DNA of 64,000 nucleotides, taken from Pseudomonas koreensis (GTDB lineage: Bacteria > Pseudomonadota > Gammaproteobacteria > Pseudomonadales > Pseudomonadaceae). Made by a program: the position numbers and the translations under genes. Location: contig NZ_JAOEJU010000001.1 of assembly GCF_025447595.1 (NCBI RefSeq), positions 248,001 through 312,000 of the forward strand. Direction: 5' to 3'. The notes below the pieces were generated by a model, which made no database searches, was not told the origin of the DNA, and worked only from the letters and a program-made list of their open reading frames with translations. Shown piece after piece: positions 17,930 through 26,518 of the stretch (positions within the stretch are counted from its first letter, which is position 1; every line of letters begins with the position of its first letter).

Positions 17930-18940
17930 TTACAGCGGTGAATATTCGGGCTTGAGCAACGAGCGCGTGCCGCGGGCGAAGTTGGCCAGGTTGGTGGTCA
18001 GCGTGTGCCAGGCACCGCTTTTCTGCGGGCGATGCCCCCACAGACTGATGCCTTGATAGGAGGTTGTGCGCCAATGCGCCTCATCGACCACCCTGGCATT
18101 GCAACCCAGTTCCAGCTCGAAACCGCTGGGGCTCATCACGTAGAACGATTGCTCACGGTCGTTGGGGTGCTCACCGATTTCGTGGGCCATTTCGAAACCG
18201 AGCGTGCGGCAGCGCAAATAGGCGTTGGTCAGTTCGCTGACCGAGGTGGTCAGCATGTTCATGTGTTGCACACGGGTACGAATCGGATCCATCGGCAGGC
18301 CACGCAAACGGGCGATGGCAATCGAGTGGTGACGTTCGTTGACCCGGAAGAAATCAATGTCCAGGGTCACTCCGGCAATCCGCTCGACGATGTGGTCGCT
18401 GGCTCTTGCATCAAATATTTCCTGCCAGAAACGTTGCATCTGCTGTGGTTTGCGCGAGGTGATCGCCAAGTGGCCCATCCCGGCGGAACCGGTGATGAAA
18501 CCTGCACTGAGCATGTTCAGTGGTTTGTCGGTCAGCAGCGGCTCCCAGAACAGCTCGACGGCCATGCGTTTGGGGCCGAGCACTCGCCAGAACCTTTTCA
18601 CGCCGCGTTTTTCGGCTTCCTCCGGTTGGCTGGGCTGCGCTTGGATACCGAGGCGTTGCAGGCGCTTGAGCACTTCATCGAGGGTGGTCTGGTCGCGTAA
18701 CTGCCAGCCGACGGCAAGAAAATCTTCCTGCGGACCGCGCTGGATAATGATCCGCCGCTGGTGCTGATCCATACGGAAAGCCAGGGTTTGTTCGTCCGAG
18801 CTGGCCAGGTGCAGACCGATGCCGTGCTGGAGCAGCTCACGCCAACGCGCCAGGTGACGGGACTCGATCAACGCATAGCCCATGCTGCTGGCGCCGAAGA
18901 TGTCCGGCGTTGTTCGACTGATCATTGCTTGATTGTTCAT
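17930..18940 (-). CDS. Type I extradiol (VOC) ring-cleavage dioxygenase
   Basis: A 336-residue two-domain vicinal-oxygen-chelate dioxygenase. The predicted Fe(II) ligands are His157 (GMGHLAI), His226 (VQHMNML) and Glu277 (Y-V-M-S-P-S-G-F-E-L-E pattern). Histidines 204-205 (NERHHS) are candidates for the acid-base residue. This fits the 2,3-dihydroxybiphenyl/catechol 2,3-dioxygenase family. E. coli MhpB, the usual partner of MhpA, is of the unrelated LigB fold, so this cluster uses a non-orthologous enzyme for ring opening. The gene lies between the hydrolase and hydroxylase genes with gaps of 9 and 13 bp. Confidence 0.9.
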   Translation of the reverse strand: MNNQAMISRTTPDIFGASSMGYALIESRHLARWRELLQHGIGLHLASSDEQTLAFRMDQHQRRIIIQRGPQEDFLAVGWQLRDQTTLDEVLKRLQRLGIQAQPSQPEEAEKRGVKRFWRVLGPKRMAVELFWEPLLTDKPLNMLSAGFITGSAGMGHLAITSRKPQQMQRFWQEIFDARASDHIVERIAGVTLDIDFFRVNERHHSIAIARLRGLPMDPIRTRVQHMNMLTTSVSELTNAYLRCRTLGFEMAHEIGEHPNDREQSFYVMSPSGFELELGCNARVVDEAHWRTTSYQGISLWGHRPQKSGAWHTLTTNLANFARGTRSLLKPEYSPL

Positions 18941-18949
18941 GGCGACAAC

Positions 18950-19819
18950 TCAGCGCGCTGTGCGACTGGCGAGGAACGCCAGGGTCACGGAATTGAACTC
19001 GTCCGCGCGTTCCCACTGCACCCAATGACCGGTCCGGCTGAACAGGTAGAGGTTGCAATCCGGCATGCGACTGCGCAGCGCCTCGCCGCCGCTGGGACGA
19101 TTGACCTTGTCGTCCGCGCCCCAGAGCACCAGGGTCGGAACCTGGCAATGCTTGAGGCGCGAATCGCGGGTGAAATCCCAGCGCGAGAAGCGGGGAATAC
19201 CGGTTGGCCGGCGCAGGGGAGGGGCCGCAATGACCTGCGGGTCGATACTCGCCTCGAAACGTTCGCGGATCATCTCGTCACTGACCTGGCTGCCGTCATA
19301 CACCAGGTAGTCGCGGATAAAACGCGTGATCTTGGCCAGCGTCGGGCCTTCACCGTTGTAGTAGTCGAGCAACAGCTTGAGACCGGGTGTCGGCAGGCTG
19401 CGAGTGGTATTGACGCCACCGGGGCCCATCAGCACCAGAGCCGACACCCGGCCAGGTGCGTCCAGCGCCATGCGCAAGGCACAGGCACCCCCCAAAGAAT
19501 TGCCCACCACGTGCGCGCTGCTGATGTTCAGGGTGTCGAGCAGGCCGAGCATCGCCCCCGCGAGATCGCCGAAGGGGTCCTTGCGATCCACACCTTTGGT
19601 GGATCGGCCGTAACCGGGCATGTCGACCACAATGACCCGGAACTGCCGGGCAAGCGATTCGATATTGCGCGAGTAGTTGGAAAGCCCCGAGGCTCCCGCT
19701 CCGCCACCGTGAAGCATCAGCAGGGGATGGCCGACGCCCGTTTCGCTGATGAAAATCTGCCGACGACCCACTTGCACCGTTCGTGAGGTCAGGGCAGGAA
19801 GAGGTTCTTTATTGTTCAT
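18950..19819 (-). CDS. Meta-cleavage product hydrolase (alpha/beta hydrolase, MhpC/BphD-like)
   Basis: A 289-residue alpha/beta hydrolase. The oxyanion segment LHGGGAGASG is near 36-45, the nucleophile is Ser108 (GNSLGG), with an Asp in LWGADDK and the His in RTGHWVQWE. This is the meta-cleavage product hydrolase signature, an enzyme that splits C-C bonds of ring-opened dienoates into an acid and 2-hydroxypentadienoate. It is the first gene of the minus-strand catabolic operon; its promoter region carries one copy of the presumed TetR operator. The acid released would identify the parent aromatic compound but cannot be inferred here. Confidence 0.9.
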   Translation of the reverse strand: MNNKEPLPALTSRTVQVGRRQIFISETGVGHPLLMLHGGGAGASGLSNYSRNIESLARQFRVIVVDMPGYGRSTKGVDRKDPFGDLAGAMLGLLDTLNISSAHVVGNSLGGACALRMALDAPGRVSALVLMGPGGVNTTRSLPTPGLKLLLDYYNGEGPTLAKITRFIRDYLVYDGSQVSDEMIRERFEASIDPQVIAAPPLRRPTGIPRFSRWDFTRDSRLKHCQVPTLVLWGADDKVNRPSGGEALRSRMPDCNLYLFSRTGHWVQWERADEFNSVTLAFLASRTAR

Positions 19820-19896
19820 TGTCAGTTCCTGGCGTAAGGCACTTCGACCCAGGCGGTGGGTACGTGCTTTCGGCAGACTCTAACACTCAAGATTAG

Positions 19897-19918
19897 AATT
19901 GAACAACAGTGTTCAATT
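19897..19918. promoter_or_regulatory. TetR operator copy 1 (catabolic operon promoter)
   Basis: AATTGAAC and GTTCAATT form perfect 8-bp arms around a 6-bp spacer. The core TTGAAC-N6-GTTCAA also occurs at 20627-20644 and 20681-20700. It lies 78 bp upstream of the hydrolase start, overlapping a plausible minus-strand promoter (TTGAAC with TAATCT about 15 bp on). Confidence 0.72.
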
Positions 19919-19941
19919 GTCTTTTTTGTGGACAATAAAAA

Positions 19942-19966
19942 AGCCAGACTCCCAAGGGGTCTGGCT
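19942..19966 (-). terminator. Rho-independent terminator of the tetR gene
   Basis: Stem AGCCAGAC/GTCTGGCT with a 9-nt loop. On the minus strand it is followed by a run of T (the A-run at 19935-19941). It lies 23 bp beyond the tetR stop codon and separates it from the downstream catabolic operon promoter. Confidence 0.8.
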
Positions 19967-19988
19967 CAAGAAAAATCAGCGTAGGACT

Positions 19989-20627
19989 TCAGGCTGCGAG
20001 AAGGGGCAGATCCTGTGTAGCGATGCTGCGCGCGTCATCGGCTGGCACGCCGATCGCCCTGAGAACGAATTCGGCCATATCGGAACCCGCGTCGCGCCAG
20101 GTCTTGTGACCCTGAAGTACCAGCATCGTGGCCCCCAGTACGCCGCCTCCGATCATCGCCATCACCGAAGGAAGTTGCTCCTGTCGAAAGCTGTATTGCT
20201 CACTGGTCAGGCCGCTGAGCACATCGTGCATGGGCGGACCGCTCCACATCTGTTGCAGCGTCTCATTGCTGGCCCCGTAGCGCACGATAAACGCCCCCCA
20301 GTGCGGCTCTTCATGGGCGCGGCGGATATACAGGCGGATACCGGTGGCCAGGCGAACGGCGGGGGACGCATGGGGATCTGTACTGCGCGCGGCCCTGTCG
20401 TTCATTTCGGCACTGAGCTGGCTGGCGACATCTTCGAACAGCGTCTCCACCGAGTTGAGGTTGTTATAGATCGTGCCGCGCGCTACCCCGGCGATCTGTG
20501 CCAGTTCGCTGACATTGACCTCTTCGACACGTTTTTCGACAAACAGCCGGATCGCAGCCTCATGGATGCGCTTCTGCACGGGACTGAGTTTCAAAGCAAT
20601 GAGCTCCAACGGAGAGATTCCAGACAT
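19989..20627 (-). CDS. TetR family transcriptional repressor
   Basis: A 212-residue TetR protein with an N-terminal helix-turn-helix (RLFVEKRVEEVNVSELAQIAGVARGTIYNNL) and a C-terminal ligand domain. It is flanked by the minus-strand aromatic catabolic operon and the divergent amidohydrolase/FadL genes. Three identical inverted repeats TTGAAC-N6-GTTCAA flank the gene, one covering its own start codon, so it probably represses itself and both sides until an aromatic ligand binds. I chose the ATG at 20627 (MSGIS); a TTG at 20654 is an alternative. Neither has a strong ribosome site. Confidence 0.9.
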   Translation of the reverse strand: MSGISPLELIALKLSPVQKRIHEAAIRLFVEKRVEEVNVSELAQIAGVARGTIYNNLNSVETLFEDVASQLSAEMNDRAARSTDPHASPAVRLATGIRLYIRRAHEEPHWGAFIVRYGASNETLQQMWSGPPMHDVLSGLTSEQYSFRQEQLPSVMAMIGGGVLGATMLVLQGHKTWRDAGSDMAEFVLRAIGVPADDARSIATQDLPLLAA

Positions 20628-20644
20628 TGAACAAGCGCGTTCAA
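20627..20644. promoter_or_regulatory. TetR operator copy 2 (tetR start codon)
   Basis: TTGAAC-aagcgc-GTTCAA, perfect 6-bp arms, directly abutting the tetR ATG. Binding here would block transcription or translation start of the repressor gene itself. Confidence 0.68.
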
Positions 20645-20672
20645 AATAAAGCAAATCAGCGTTTGTCGATCA

Positions 20673-20702
20673 TTGACATAATTGAACACAAATGTTCAAT
20701 AT
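20673..20702 (+). promoter_or_regulatory. Promoter with embedded TetR operator copy 3
   Basis: A perfect -35 hexamer TTGACA at 20673-20678 is followed by the operator ATTGAACA-CAAA-TGTTCAAT (20681-20700), which fills the spacer and reaches a weak -10 (about 20697-20702). The position is that expected for repression of the amidohydrolase/FadL genes by steric block. Confidence 0.65.
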
Positions 20703-20788
20703 TGATCTCGAAAGTTGTACGCCATTGAGCGCAGTTCTTTACCCAGTGGCCGCAGGCGCTCGGTCGAAGCCCAAACAAGAGAGTCAGC

Positions 20789-21862
20789 ATGTCAATCAAG
20801 CAAGGCCGTATCGATGTCCACCATCACATCATTCCACCTGCATTCGTCGATGCGATGAATGCCAGAGGGCTTCACTCCGTTGCGGGAGCGCCGCTGCCAG
20901 CCTGGACCCCGGAAAAATCCATTGAGGTGATGGATGCGAACGGCATCGAACGGGCGATCACCTCGCTGTCTGCGCCCGGCGTCCACTTCGGTGACGGGGT
21001 CCAACAAGCCAGCGAGCTGGCGCGACGCTGCAACGAGTTCGCCGCGCAGATGCGTACACGCTATCCGAGCCGCTTCGGCAACTTCGCGGTGCTGCCGATG
21101 CCGTTCACCGAGGCCGCCTGCCGTGAAGCCGTTCATGCGCTGGACGTGCTCAAGGCCGAGGGCATTGTTTTGCTGGGCAGCACCGACGGGGTGTTTCTGG
21201 GTGATCCGCGCTTCGACGAACTGATGGCCGAACTCGACCGCCGAAAAGCCGTGGTATTCATCCATCCCAACATGCACCAGACCAGCGAAAGCATCGGTCT
21301 GCAGACCCCGGGATTTCTCATCGAGTTTCTCTGCGATACCACGCGCGCGGCGGTCAATCTGATCCTTGGCGGGACCATGGAGCGCTATCCCGGCATTCGC
21401 TGGATTCTGTCCCACTCCGGCGGCTTCCTGCCGTTTGTGGCCTGGCGTGTCTCGCTGGCCAACATGTTGCCGGAATTTCAGCAGCACGCGCCGCAAGGCG
21501 TCATGACCTACATCCGTCGCTTTTACTTCGACACGGCGTTGTCACCATCACCTTATTCCATGGCGGCGCTCAAGGAACTGGTGGAACCGTCACACATTCT
21601 TTTCGGCAGTGACTATCCCTTCGCCCCGGCTCCCGCCACGGCGCTGCAGTGCCGGACGCTGGAAAGCCTGGAGATGTGGTCGCCGGCGATCATGCACGGC
21701 ATCAACCGGGCCCATGCACTCAGTCTTTTTCCTCAGTACCGCCAGCCGAATGAAGTGGTCACTCCGGCGCCGATCTATGAGGGCGAATCCTTCTCTCAAC
21801 GCTTGCGACGCAGCATGACCCGACCGATCGGTGCGCTGGCCGAGCGGATGCGCAAACGCTGA
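20789..21862 (+). CDS. ACMSD-like amidohydrolase family protein (probable aromatic acid decarboxylase)
   Basis: A 357-residue TIM-barrel amidohydrolase 2 protein. Metal-site motifs are DVHHH near residue 9, FIHPN, HSGGFLP and the C-terminal FGSDYPFAP. This pattern belongs to the aminocarboxymuconate-semialdehyde decarboxylase (ACMSD) group, which also holds gamma-resorcylate and other aromatic acid decarboxylases and some lactone hydrolases. Divergent from tetR and sharing its operator region, it probably works in the same pathway, either removing a carboxyl group before hydroxylation or opening a lactone. The C-terminus carries about 30 extra basic residues. Confidence 0.87.
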   Translation: MSIKQGRIDVHHHIIPPAFVDAMNARGLHSVAGAPLPAWTPEKSIEVMDANGIERAITSLSAPGVHFGDGVQQASELARRCNEFAAQMRTRYPSRFGNFAVLPMPFTEAACREAVHALDVLKAEGIVLLGSTDGVFLGDPRFDELMAELDRRKAVVFIHPNMHQTSESIGLQTPGFLIEFLCDTTRAAVNLILGGTMERYPGIRWILSHSGGFLPFVAWRVSLANMLPEFQQHAPQGVMTYIRRFYFDTALSPSPYSMAALKELVEPSHILFGSDYPFAPAPATALQCRTLESLEMWSPAIMHGINRAHALSLFPQYRQPNEVVTPAPIYEGESFSQRLRRSMTRPIGALAERMRKR

Positions 21863-21972
21863 ATCAATCCGTCGCCAAGGATGGGCGGCGACGTTTCACA
21901 TCATTGAATCCAGAGATCCACCCGCGTGCCTCGGGTGTTCGCGCCCGCCAAAAAAATAACAAGAGCCAAATC

Positions 21973-23268
21973 ATGACAATAAGAAATCAGCTTTGCGTGC
22001 TGGGGCTTTGCCTCACCTCCACTCAACTCCTGGCCAACGGCCTGCAAATCAACGAACAGAGCATCAGCTCGGCTGGCAAGGCTTATTCCGGTCGGGCTTC
22101 TGATGTTCAGGACGCCTCCATCGTTTACGGCAACCCCGCCGGCATGTCCCGCCTGGCGGGTGAACACGTCAGTGGCGGTCTCAGTTTCATTGATGCCAGT
22201 TCGCGCATCAGCAAGGTCAATACCACGGTGTCGGGCACTTCGCACGGCGATATGGTGCCTGATCCGATCGTCGTGCCATCGGGTTTCTACACGCTGCAAC
22301 TCAACGAGGACTGGCACGTCGGGTTCGGGGTTTACGCCCCTTTTGGCGGGAGCACGGACTACGAAAGCAACTTCCAGGGACGCTACCGCAGCTCGCAGAC
22401 TCAGGTGAAGGTAGTCACCTTGCAGCCGACGGTCAGTTACCGGATCAATGATCGACTGTCCGTGGGTTTTGGGCCGACGATCAACCGCATCGACGGGCTG
22501 CTCGAAAGCAAGATCGCCAACAGTGCGGTGGGCGGGCAGGGCGACGGGACTGTCAAAGTCACCGGCGACGACACGGCCATGGGCTTCAGTCTGGGCATCC
22601 TGTTCGACCCCTTGGGCGACCTGACTCTCGGGCTCACCTATCACTCCAGAGTCGACTACAAACTGAGCGGAAACACCAAGGTCTCCGGTGCCAATGGATT
22701 GCTGGCACCGATCCCGGTGCTGGGGCTGCCGGGGCTCAACGGCAAATATGATGCGAGCCTGGATTTCACCTCACCGGAAACGGTCGATGCGTCGGCGACC
22801 TGGCGCATCAACGACCGACTGGATATCTCCGCCGGCGCGCTGTGGAGTCGCTGGAGCCGCGTGCAGGAATTGAGGGTGCTGAACTCCGGTGTGCCACAGG
22901 CCTATGGCCCCTTCGATACGATCCTCGAAACCCTGAAGTGGCGTGACACTTGGTCGTTTTCCACAGGCATGTCCTATCGTCTGAACAAGCAATGGAAGGT
23001 TCGTGGCGGGATCGCCTATGAGCCGACGCCGATGCCCAATCAGTACACATCCACCCGTGCGCCAACGGGAGACCGGAAGATTTTCACGGTGGGCCTGAAC
23101 TGGCAGATGACCGATCAGACCTCTCTGGATCTGGGTTACGGCTACATCCACGAAGACCCGGTGAAGGTTTCACAGGACACGACGCAGGGTGGCCTGCGCC
23201 CGGGTTATAGCGCCACCTACCAGAACACGGTCAATGGCGTTGGGCTGCAGTTGAATCACAGCTTCTGA
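21973..23268 (+). CDS. FadL/TodX-type outer membrane channel for hydrophobic compounds
   Basis: A 431-residue outer-membrane protein of the FadL/TodX/XylN family. A signal peptide ends LLA-NGLQINEQSISSAG, where the N-terminal NGLQINEQ segment is the family hatch start, and YGNPAGMSRL carries the conserved NPA motif. The C-terminus ends in phenylalanine (NHSF), as outer-membrane beta barrels do. I chose the ATG at 21973 because it leads into a clean signal peptide. FadL relatives in aromatic operons admit toluene, styrene and similar hydrophobic substrates, so this hints that the pathway's substrate is poorly water-soluble. Its end overlaps the next, convergent gene by 13 bp. Confidence 0.92.
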   Translation: MTIRNQLCVLGLCLTSTQLLANGLQINEQSISSAGKAYSGRASDVQDASIVYGNPAGMSRLAGEHVSGGLSFIDASSRISKVNTTVSGTSHGDMVPDPIVVPSGFYTLQLNEDWHVGFGVYAPFGGSTDYESNFQGRYRSSQTQVKVVTLQPTVSYRINDRLSVGFGPTINRIDGLLESKIANSAVGGQGDGTVKVTGDDTAMGFSLGILFDPLGDLTLGLTYHSRVDYKLSGNTKVSGANGLLAPIPVLGLPGLNGKYDASLDFTSPETVDASATWRINDRLDISAGALWSRWSRVQELRVLNSGVPQAYGPFDTILETLKWRDTWSFSTGMSYRLNKQWKVRGGIAYEPTPMPNQYTSTRAPTGDRKIFTVGLNWQMTDQTSLDLGYGYIHEDPVKVSQDTTQGGLRPGYSATYQNTVNGVGLQLNHSF

Positions 23269-24350
23269 TCAGTCTTGCTCGACGACAAGAGGTGATCGGC
23301 GTCGATGATCGCCTGAGCGAAGGCTTTCGGGTCTTCCTGCGGCAGGTTGTGACCGATGCCGCCGTTGATCAGGCGGAACTGGTATTTGCCGGTGAAGCGT
23401 TTGGCGTAGTCCTCGGGCGCCGGGTGCGGCGCACCGTTGGCATCGCCTTCCAGGGTGATGGTCGGCACGCTGATCGACGGCGCGGTGGCGAGTTTCTGCT
23501 CCAGCGCTTCGTACTGGCTTTCACCCTGCACCAGACCCAGACGCCAGCGGTAGTTGAACACGGTGATCGCGACGTGATCCGGGTTCTGCAAGGCCTTGGC
23601 GCTGCGGTCGAAGGTGGCGTCGTCGAAAGCCCATTTCGGTGACGCCAGTTGCCAGATCAGCTTGGCGAAATCATGGGTGTTCTTGGAGTAACCGGCCTCA
23701 CCACGGTCGGTGGCGAAGTAGAACTGATACCACCATTGCAGTTCGGCCTTGGGCGGCAGCGGATTCTTGCCGGCGACCTGATTGCCGATCAGATAGCCGC
23801 TGACCGATACCAGCGCCTTGACCCGCTCCGGCCACAGCGCCGAAACGATGTCCGCCGAACGCGCGCCCCAGTCGTAGCCGCCGAGCACGGCTTGCTTGAT
23901 CTTCAGGGCGTCCATGAAATCGATCACGTCACTGGCCAGCGCCGCCGGCTGACCGTTACGCACGGTCTTGTCGGACAGGAAATGTGTGTCGCCATAACCC
24001 CGCGCATACGGCATCAACACCCGATAACCCTTGGCCGCCAGCAGCGGCGCGACGTCGTCATAGCTGTGAATGTCATACGGCCAGCCGTGCAGGAGAATCA
24101 CCACCGGGCCATTGGCCGGGCCGGTTTCGGCGTAGGCCACGTCCAGCAGGCCGGCCTTCACATGCTTGAGCGGGCCGAAGGGCAGGTCGGCTTTGACGCT
24201 GGCAGCTTCGGTCTTGACCGGCTCGGGTGCTGCGGTTTGTGCCTGGGCGAGCGCGCCGAACTGCAACAGCGCGGTGGCGAGCAGCGACAGGCCCAGCAGG
24301 CGGCGACGGTTTTTCCCGGTAGTGACGGTGGCGTGTGGTGCGTGCTTCAT
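23256..24350 (-). CDS. Exported epoxide hydrolase-like alpha/beta hydrolase
   Basis: A 364-residue alpha/beta hydrolase. The N-terminus KNRRRLLGLSLLATALLQFG ends in AQAQ and looks like a Tat-type or Sec signal peptide. The oxyanion motif is LLHGWPYD and the nucleophile is an aspartate (GGYDWGAR), as in epoxide hydrolases and haloalkane dehalogenases rather than esterases. The catalytic histidine is probably in NGGIGHNLPQED. Its closest types are annotated epoxide hydrolase-like proteins of pseudomonads. No obvious functional link to the neighbouring aromatic operon except tail-to-tail overlap. Confidence 0.85.
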   Translation of the reverse strand: MKHAPHATVTTGKNRRRLLGLSLLATALLQFGALAQAQTAAPEPVKTEAASVKADLPFGPLKHVKAGLLDVAYAETGPANGPVVILLHGWPYDIHSYDDVAPLLAAKGYRVLMPYARGYGDTHFLSDKTVRNGQPAALASDVIDFMDALKIKQAVLGGYDWGARSADIVSALWPERVKALVSVSGYLIGNQVAGKNPLPPKAELQWWYQFYFATDRGEAGYSKNTHDFAKLIWQLASPKWAFDDATFDRSAKALQNPDHVAITVFNYRWRLGLVQGESQYEALEQKLATAPSISVPTITLEGDANGAPHPAPEDYAKRFTGKYQFRLINGGIGHNLPQEDPKAFAQAIIDADHLLSSSKTDQKL

Positions 24351-24523
24351 GGCAAGTCTCCTTATGATCGGCGAGGGCCGGGTTCTGGCTGAACCCTTCG
24401 AATCTGGAGTCCATTAAAGACTGGCCAAGTATCTGTGCTGTTTCCGCAAGCGGTGTGAGATGCCAAAGCATGTATCCGGGAAGCGTTCGTACACACTGCG
24501 ATACAAACCTGCGAGCAGAAAAA

Positions 24524-24543
24524 AGCCCCGACTGATCGGGGCT
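24524..24543 (-). terminator. Rho-independent terminator
   Basis: Stem AGCCCCGA/TCGGGGCT with a 4-nt loop (ctga). On the minus strand it is followed by T-residues (A-run 24518-24523). It ends the short membrane protein gene at 24563. Confidence 0.85.
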
Positions 24544-24562
24544 ACGGTGTATGTCGCAGGGG

Positions 24563-24757
24563 TTATGCCTGAGTGACGTGCTTGGGCCCGGCCAGCGCCC
24601 AGGCAATCAGTCCGAACAGCGGCACAAACACGATCAGGACGATCCATACGCCTTTGTTGCTCGATTTGCCTTCGCTTTTGCGTACCCGGTTGATCGCCCA
24701 CAATTCAATGAGCAGAAGAACGACGGCCAGCACGATCCAGAGGGTTTCGATTTGCAT
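24563..24757 (-). CDS. Small PLDc_N-type membrane protein
   Basis: A 64-residue protein with two membrane helices (TLWIVLAVVLLLIELWAI and GVWIVLIVFVPLFGLIAWAL) separated by a short basic loop. This is the phospholipase D N-terminal-like (PLDc_N) small protein family, with no catalytic part. The ATG at 24757 has AGGAGAG about 5 bp upstream, so I reject a longer frame starting at 24811. It is followed by its own terminator. Function unknown. Confidence 0.82.
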   Translation of the reverse strand: MQIETLWIVLAVVLLLIELWAINRVRKSEGKSSNKGVWIVLIVFVPLFGLIAWALAGPKHVTQA

Positions 24758-24925
24758 GAGCTCTCTCCTGATGGTCTGTGCGTTAGGCGGGCTGACGTCG
24801 GCAGGGTTCATAAAAAATGTGCGAAATGGTCAGTCGCGGGCCTGCACAAATCTTCTAAACGCGGTCCGGCAAAGCGCGGTAACGTAGGCGTCCGTACCTC
24901 TTTTGAACCGTTTGTGGAGCCTTGC

Positions 24926-25762
24926 GTGGACAAACGCAACTGGATCGACCTGTCCCAGGATGCCGAGACCGGGATCGAGTCGTTGCGTGCCCATTTCCAG
25001 GGGCATGCCTATGACCCTCACTGGCACGACAGTTTTCTGGTGGGTTTCACGGAGCAGGGCGTGCAACAGTTCGACTGCCGGCGGGTTCGGCATTTCAGTA
25101 CGCCGGGCAAGGTGTTCATGGTCGAACCGGGCGAGATCCACGACGGACACGCACCGACCGAGGAGGGCTTTACCTATTCGATGCTCTACCTTGATCCGCA
25201 CTGGCTGGAGCGCGAATTGCGCGCGCTGTTCGAACACGTTCCGGACAACCGTCAACCGGGTTTTGCCGACACCCTGAGCCACGATCCGCGTCTCGCCACC
25301 TCCATCAGTCATGCGTTCCAGGCCCTGCATCAAGGTGACTTGCGCATCGTGCGCCAGAGCGCCATCGACGGCTTGTTGGGATCGTTGACGTCGCACCTCG
25401 ACTGGCGCAAACGCGAGACGTTCGATCCGCGTCTGCCTCGGGTGGCGCAGGTTGCCCGCGATTACCTGCACGCGCATGCCTTCGAGGACATCGGGCTGGA
25501 TGATCTGGCGCGAGTCTGCGGGGTGGACCGCTTCCGGTTGACCCGTGCATTCAAGGCTGCCTTCGGCCTTGCGCCGCACGCTTATCTGATCCAGCTGCGC
25601 CTGGCCCGTGCCCGGCAGATGCTGGCGCGGGGCGTGGCACCCGCGGACGTTGCCAGCGCCCTCGGTTTCGCCGATCAAAGCCATCTCGGCCGCTGGTTCC
25701 GTCGCGCCTATCACCTTACGCCGGCGGACTACCGCAAGCGCTGCTCAAACCTTCCAGACTGA
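24926..25762 (+). CDS. AraC family transcriptional regulator
   Basis: A 278-residue AraC protein with an N-terminal cupin-like ligand domain (HWHDSFLVGFTEQGVQQF ... VEPGEIHDGH) and C-terminal double helix-turn-helix (IGLDDLARVCGVDRFRLTRAF ... ADVASALGFADQSHLGRWF). I chose the GTG at 24926 (MDKRNWIDL), where a ribosome site GGAG lies about 8 bp upstream and homology-like sequence begins. The LysE exporter gene lies 51 bp downstream in the same direction. AraC-LysE pairs are common, with the regulator controlling the exporter. Confidence 0.88.
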   Translation: MDKRNWIDLSQDAETGIESLRAHFQGHAYDPHWHDSFLVGFTEQGVQQFDCRRVRHFSTPGKVFMVEPGEIHDGHAPTEEGFTYSMLYLDPHWLERELRALFEHVPDNRQPGFADTLSHDPRLATSISHAFQALHQGDLRIVRQSAIDGLLGSLTSHLDWRKRETFDPRLPRVAQVARDYLHAHAFEDIGLDDLARVCGVDRFRLTRAFKAAFGLAPHAYLIQLRLARARQMLARGVAPADVASALGFADQSHLGRWFRRAYHLTPADYRKRCSNLPD

Positions 25763-25813
25763 ACCCCGCGCAACCGCGACCATGGCCTCCTGTTTCACTC
25801 TGGAGTCCAAATC

Positions 25814-26410
25814 ATGGAATCGCTGTTGCCTTTTCTGTTGTTCGCTTTCGTCGCCTCGATCACCCCGGGGCCGACCAATATTCTGGTGATGAGTCACAGT
25901 TCGCGGCGCGGGCTGACGGCCACGCTGCCAATCATTCTCGGCGCCTGTCTGTCGGCCGCCCTCGTGGTGCTGGTCGTCGGGCTCGGGGTGGGTGAGACAC
26001 TGTTGCGTTATCCCCGTGTGCAACAGGCAATGGCCTGGGCCGGGGTGTTGTGGTTGAGCTGGCTGGCGTGGCAGATCTTTCGCAGCACACCGCCGTCGCT
26101 CGATGCCGCGGCGGCACGCAATGACGACTTCAACGTTTACGGCGCTGCCGGCCTGCAATTGATCAATCCCAAAGTCTGGATGATGGCCGTGGCGGTGGTG
26201 AGCGTCTTTGCCGGTGGCGGCGAGAACACCGCACGGATGGTGATGTTGTCGCTGGCATTTCTGCTGGTCAGTCTGCCGTGCATGACGGCATGGGGGCTGC
26301 TGGGGGTGGGCAGCGCGCGGTTCTTCGGATCGCCACGGGCATTCAGGCGAATGAATGCCGGGCTGGCGTCTTTGTTGTTGCTGTCGGCTTGGTTGGCGGT
26401 GTTGGTCTAG
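25814..26410 (+). CDS. LysE/RhtB family amino-acid exporter
   Basis: A 198-residue inner-membrane protein with about six hydrophobic helices. The N-terminal FVASITPGPTNILVMSHSSRRG is the LysE signature (TPGP), and LQLINPKVWMMAV carries the conserved NPK. It follows an AraC gene in the same direction and is probably controlled by it. The exported solute is unknown. Confidence 0.9.
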   Translation: MESLLPFLLFAFVASITPGPTNILVMSHSSRRGLTATLPIILGACLSAALVVLVVGLGVGETLLRYPRVQQAMAWAGVLWLSWLAWQIFRSTPPSLDAAAARNDDFNVYGAAGLQLINPKVWMMAVAVVSVFAGGGENTARMVMLSLAFLLVSLPCMTAWGLLGVGSARFFGSPRAFRRMNAGLASLLLLSAWLAVLV

Positions 26411-26518
26411 GCATCGGCACCTTCCGCATTCCTGACAGGAATGCACCGCATAAAATCAATGAATTTCTATTATCGATCCTAGTGACGTAGGGTGATTCAA
26501 GGACATGGAGAAACGCCC

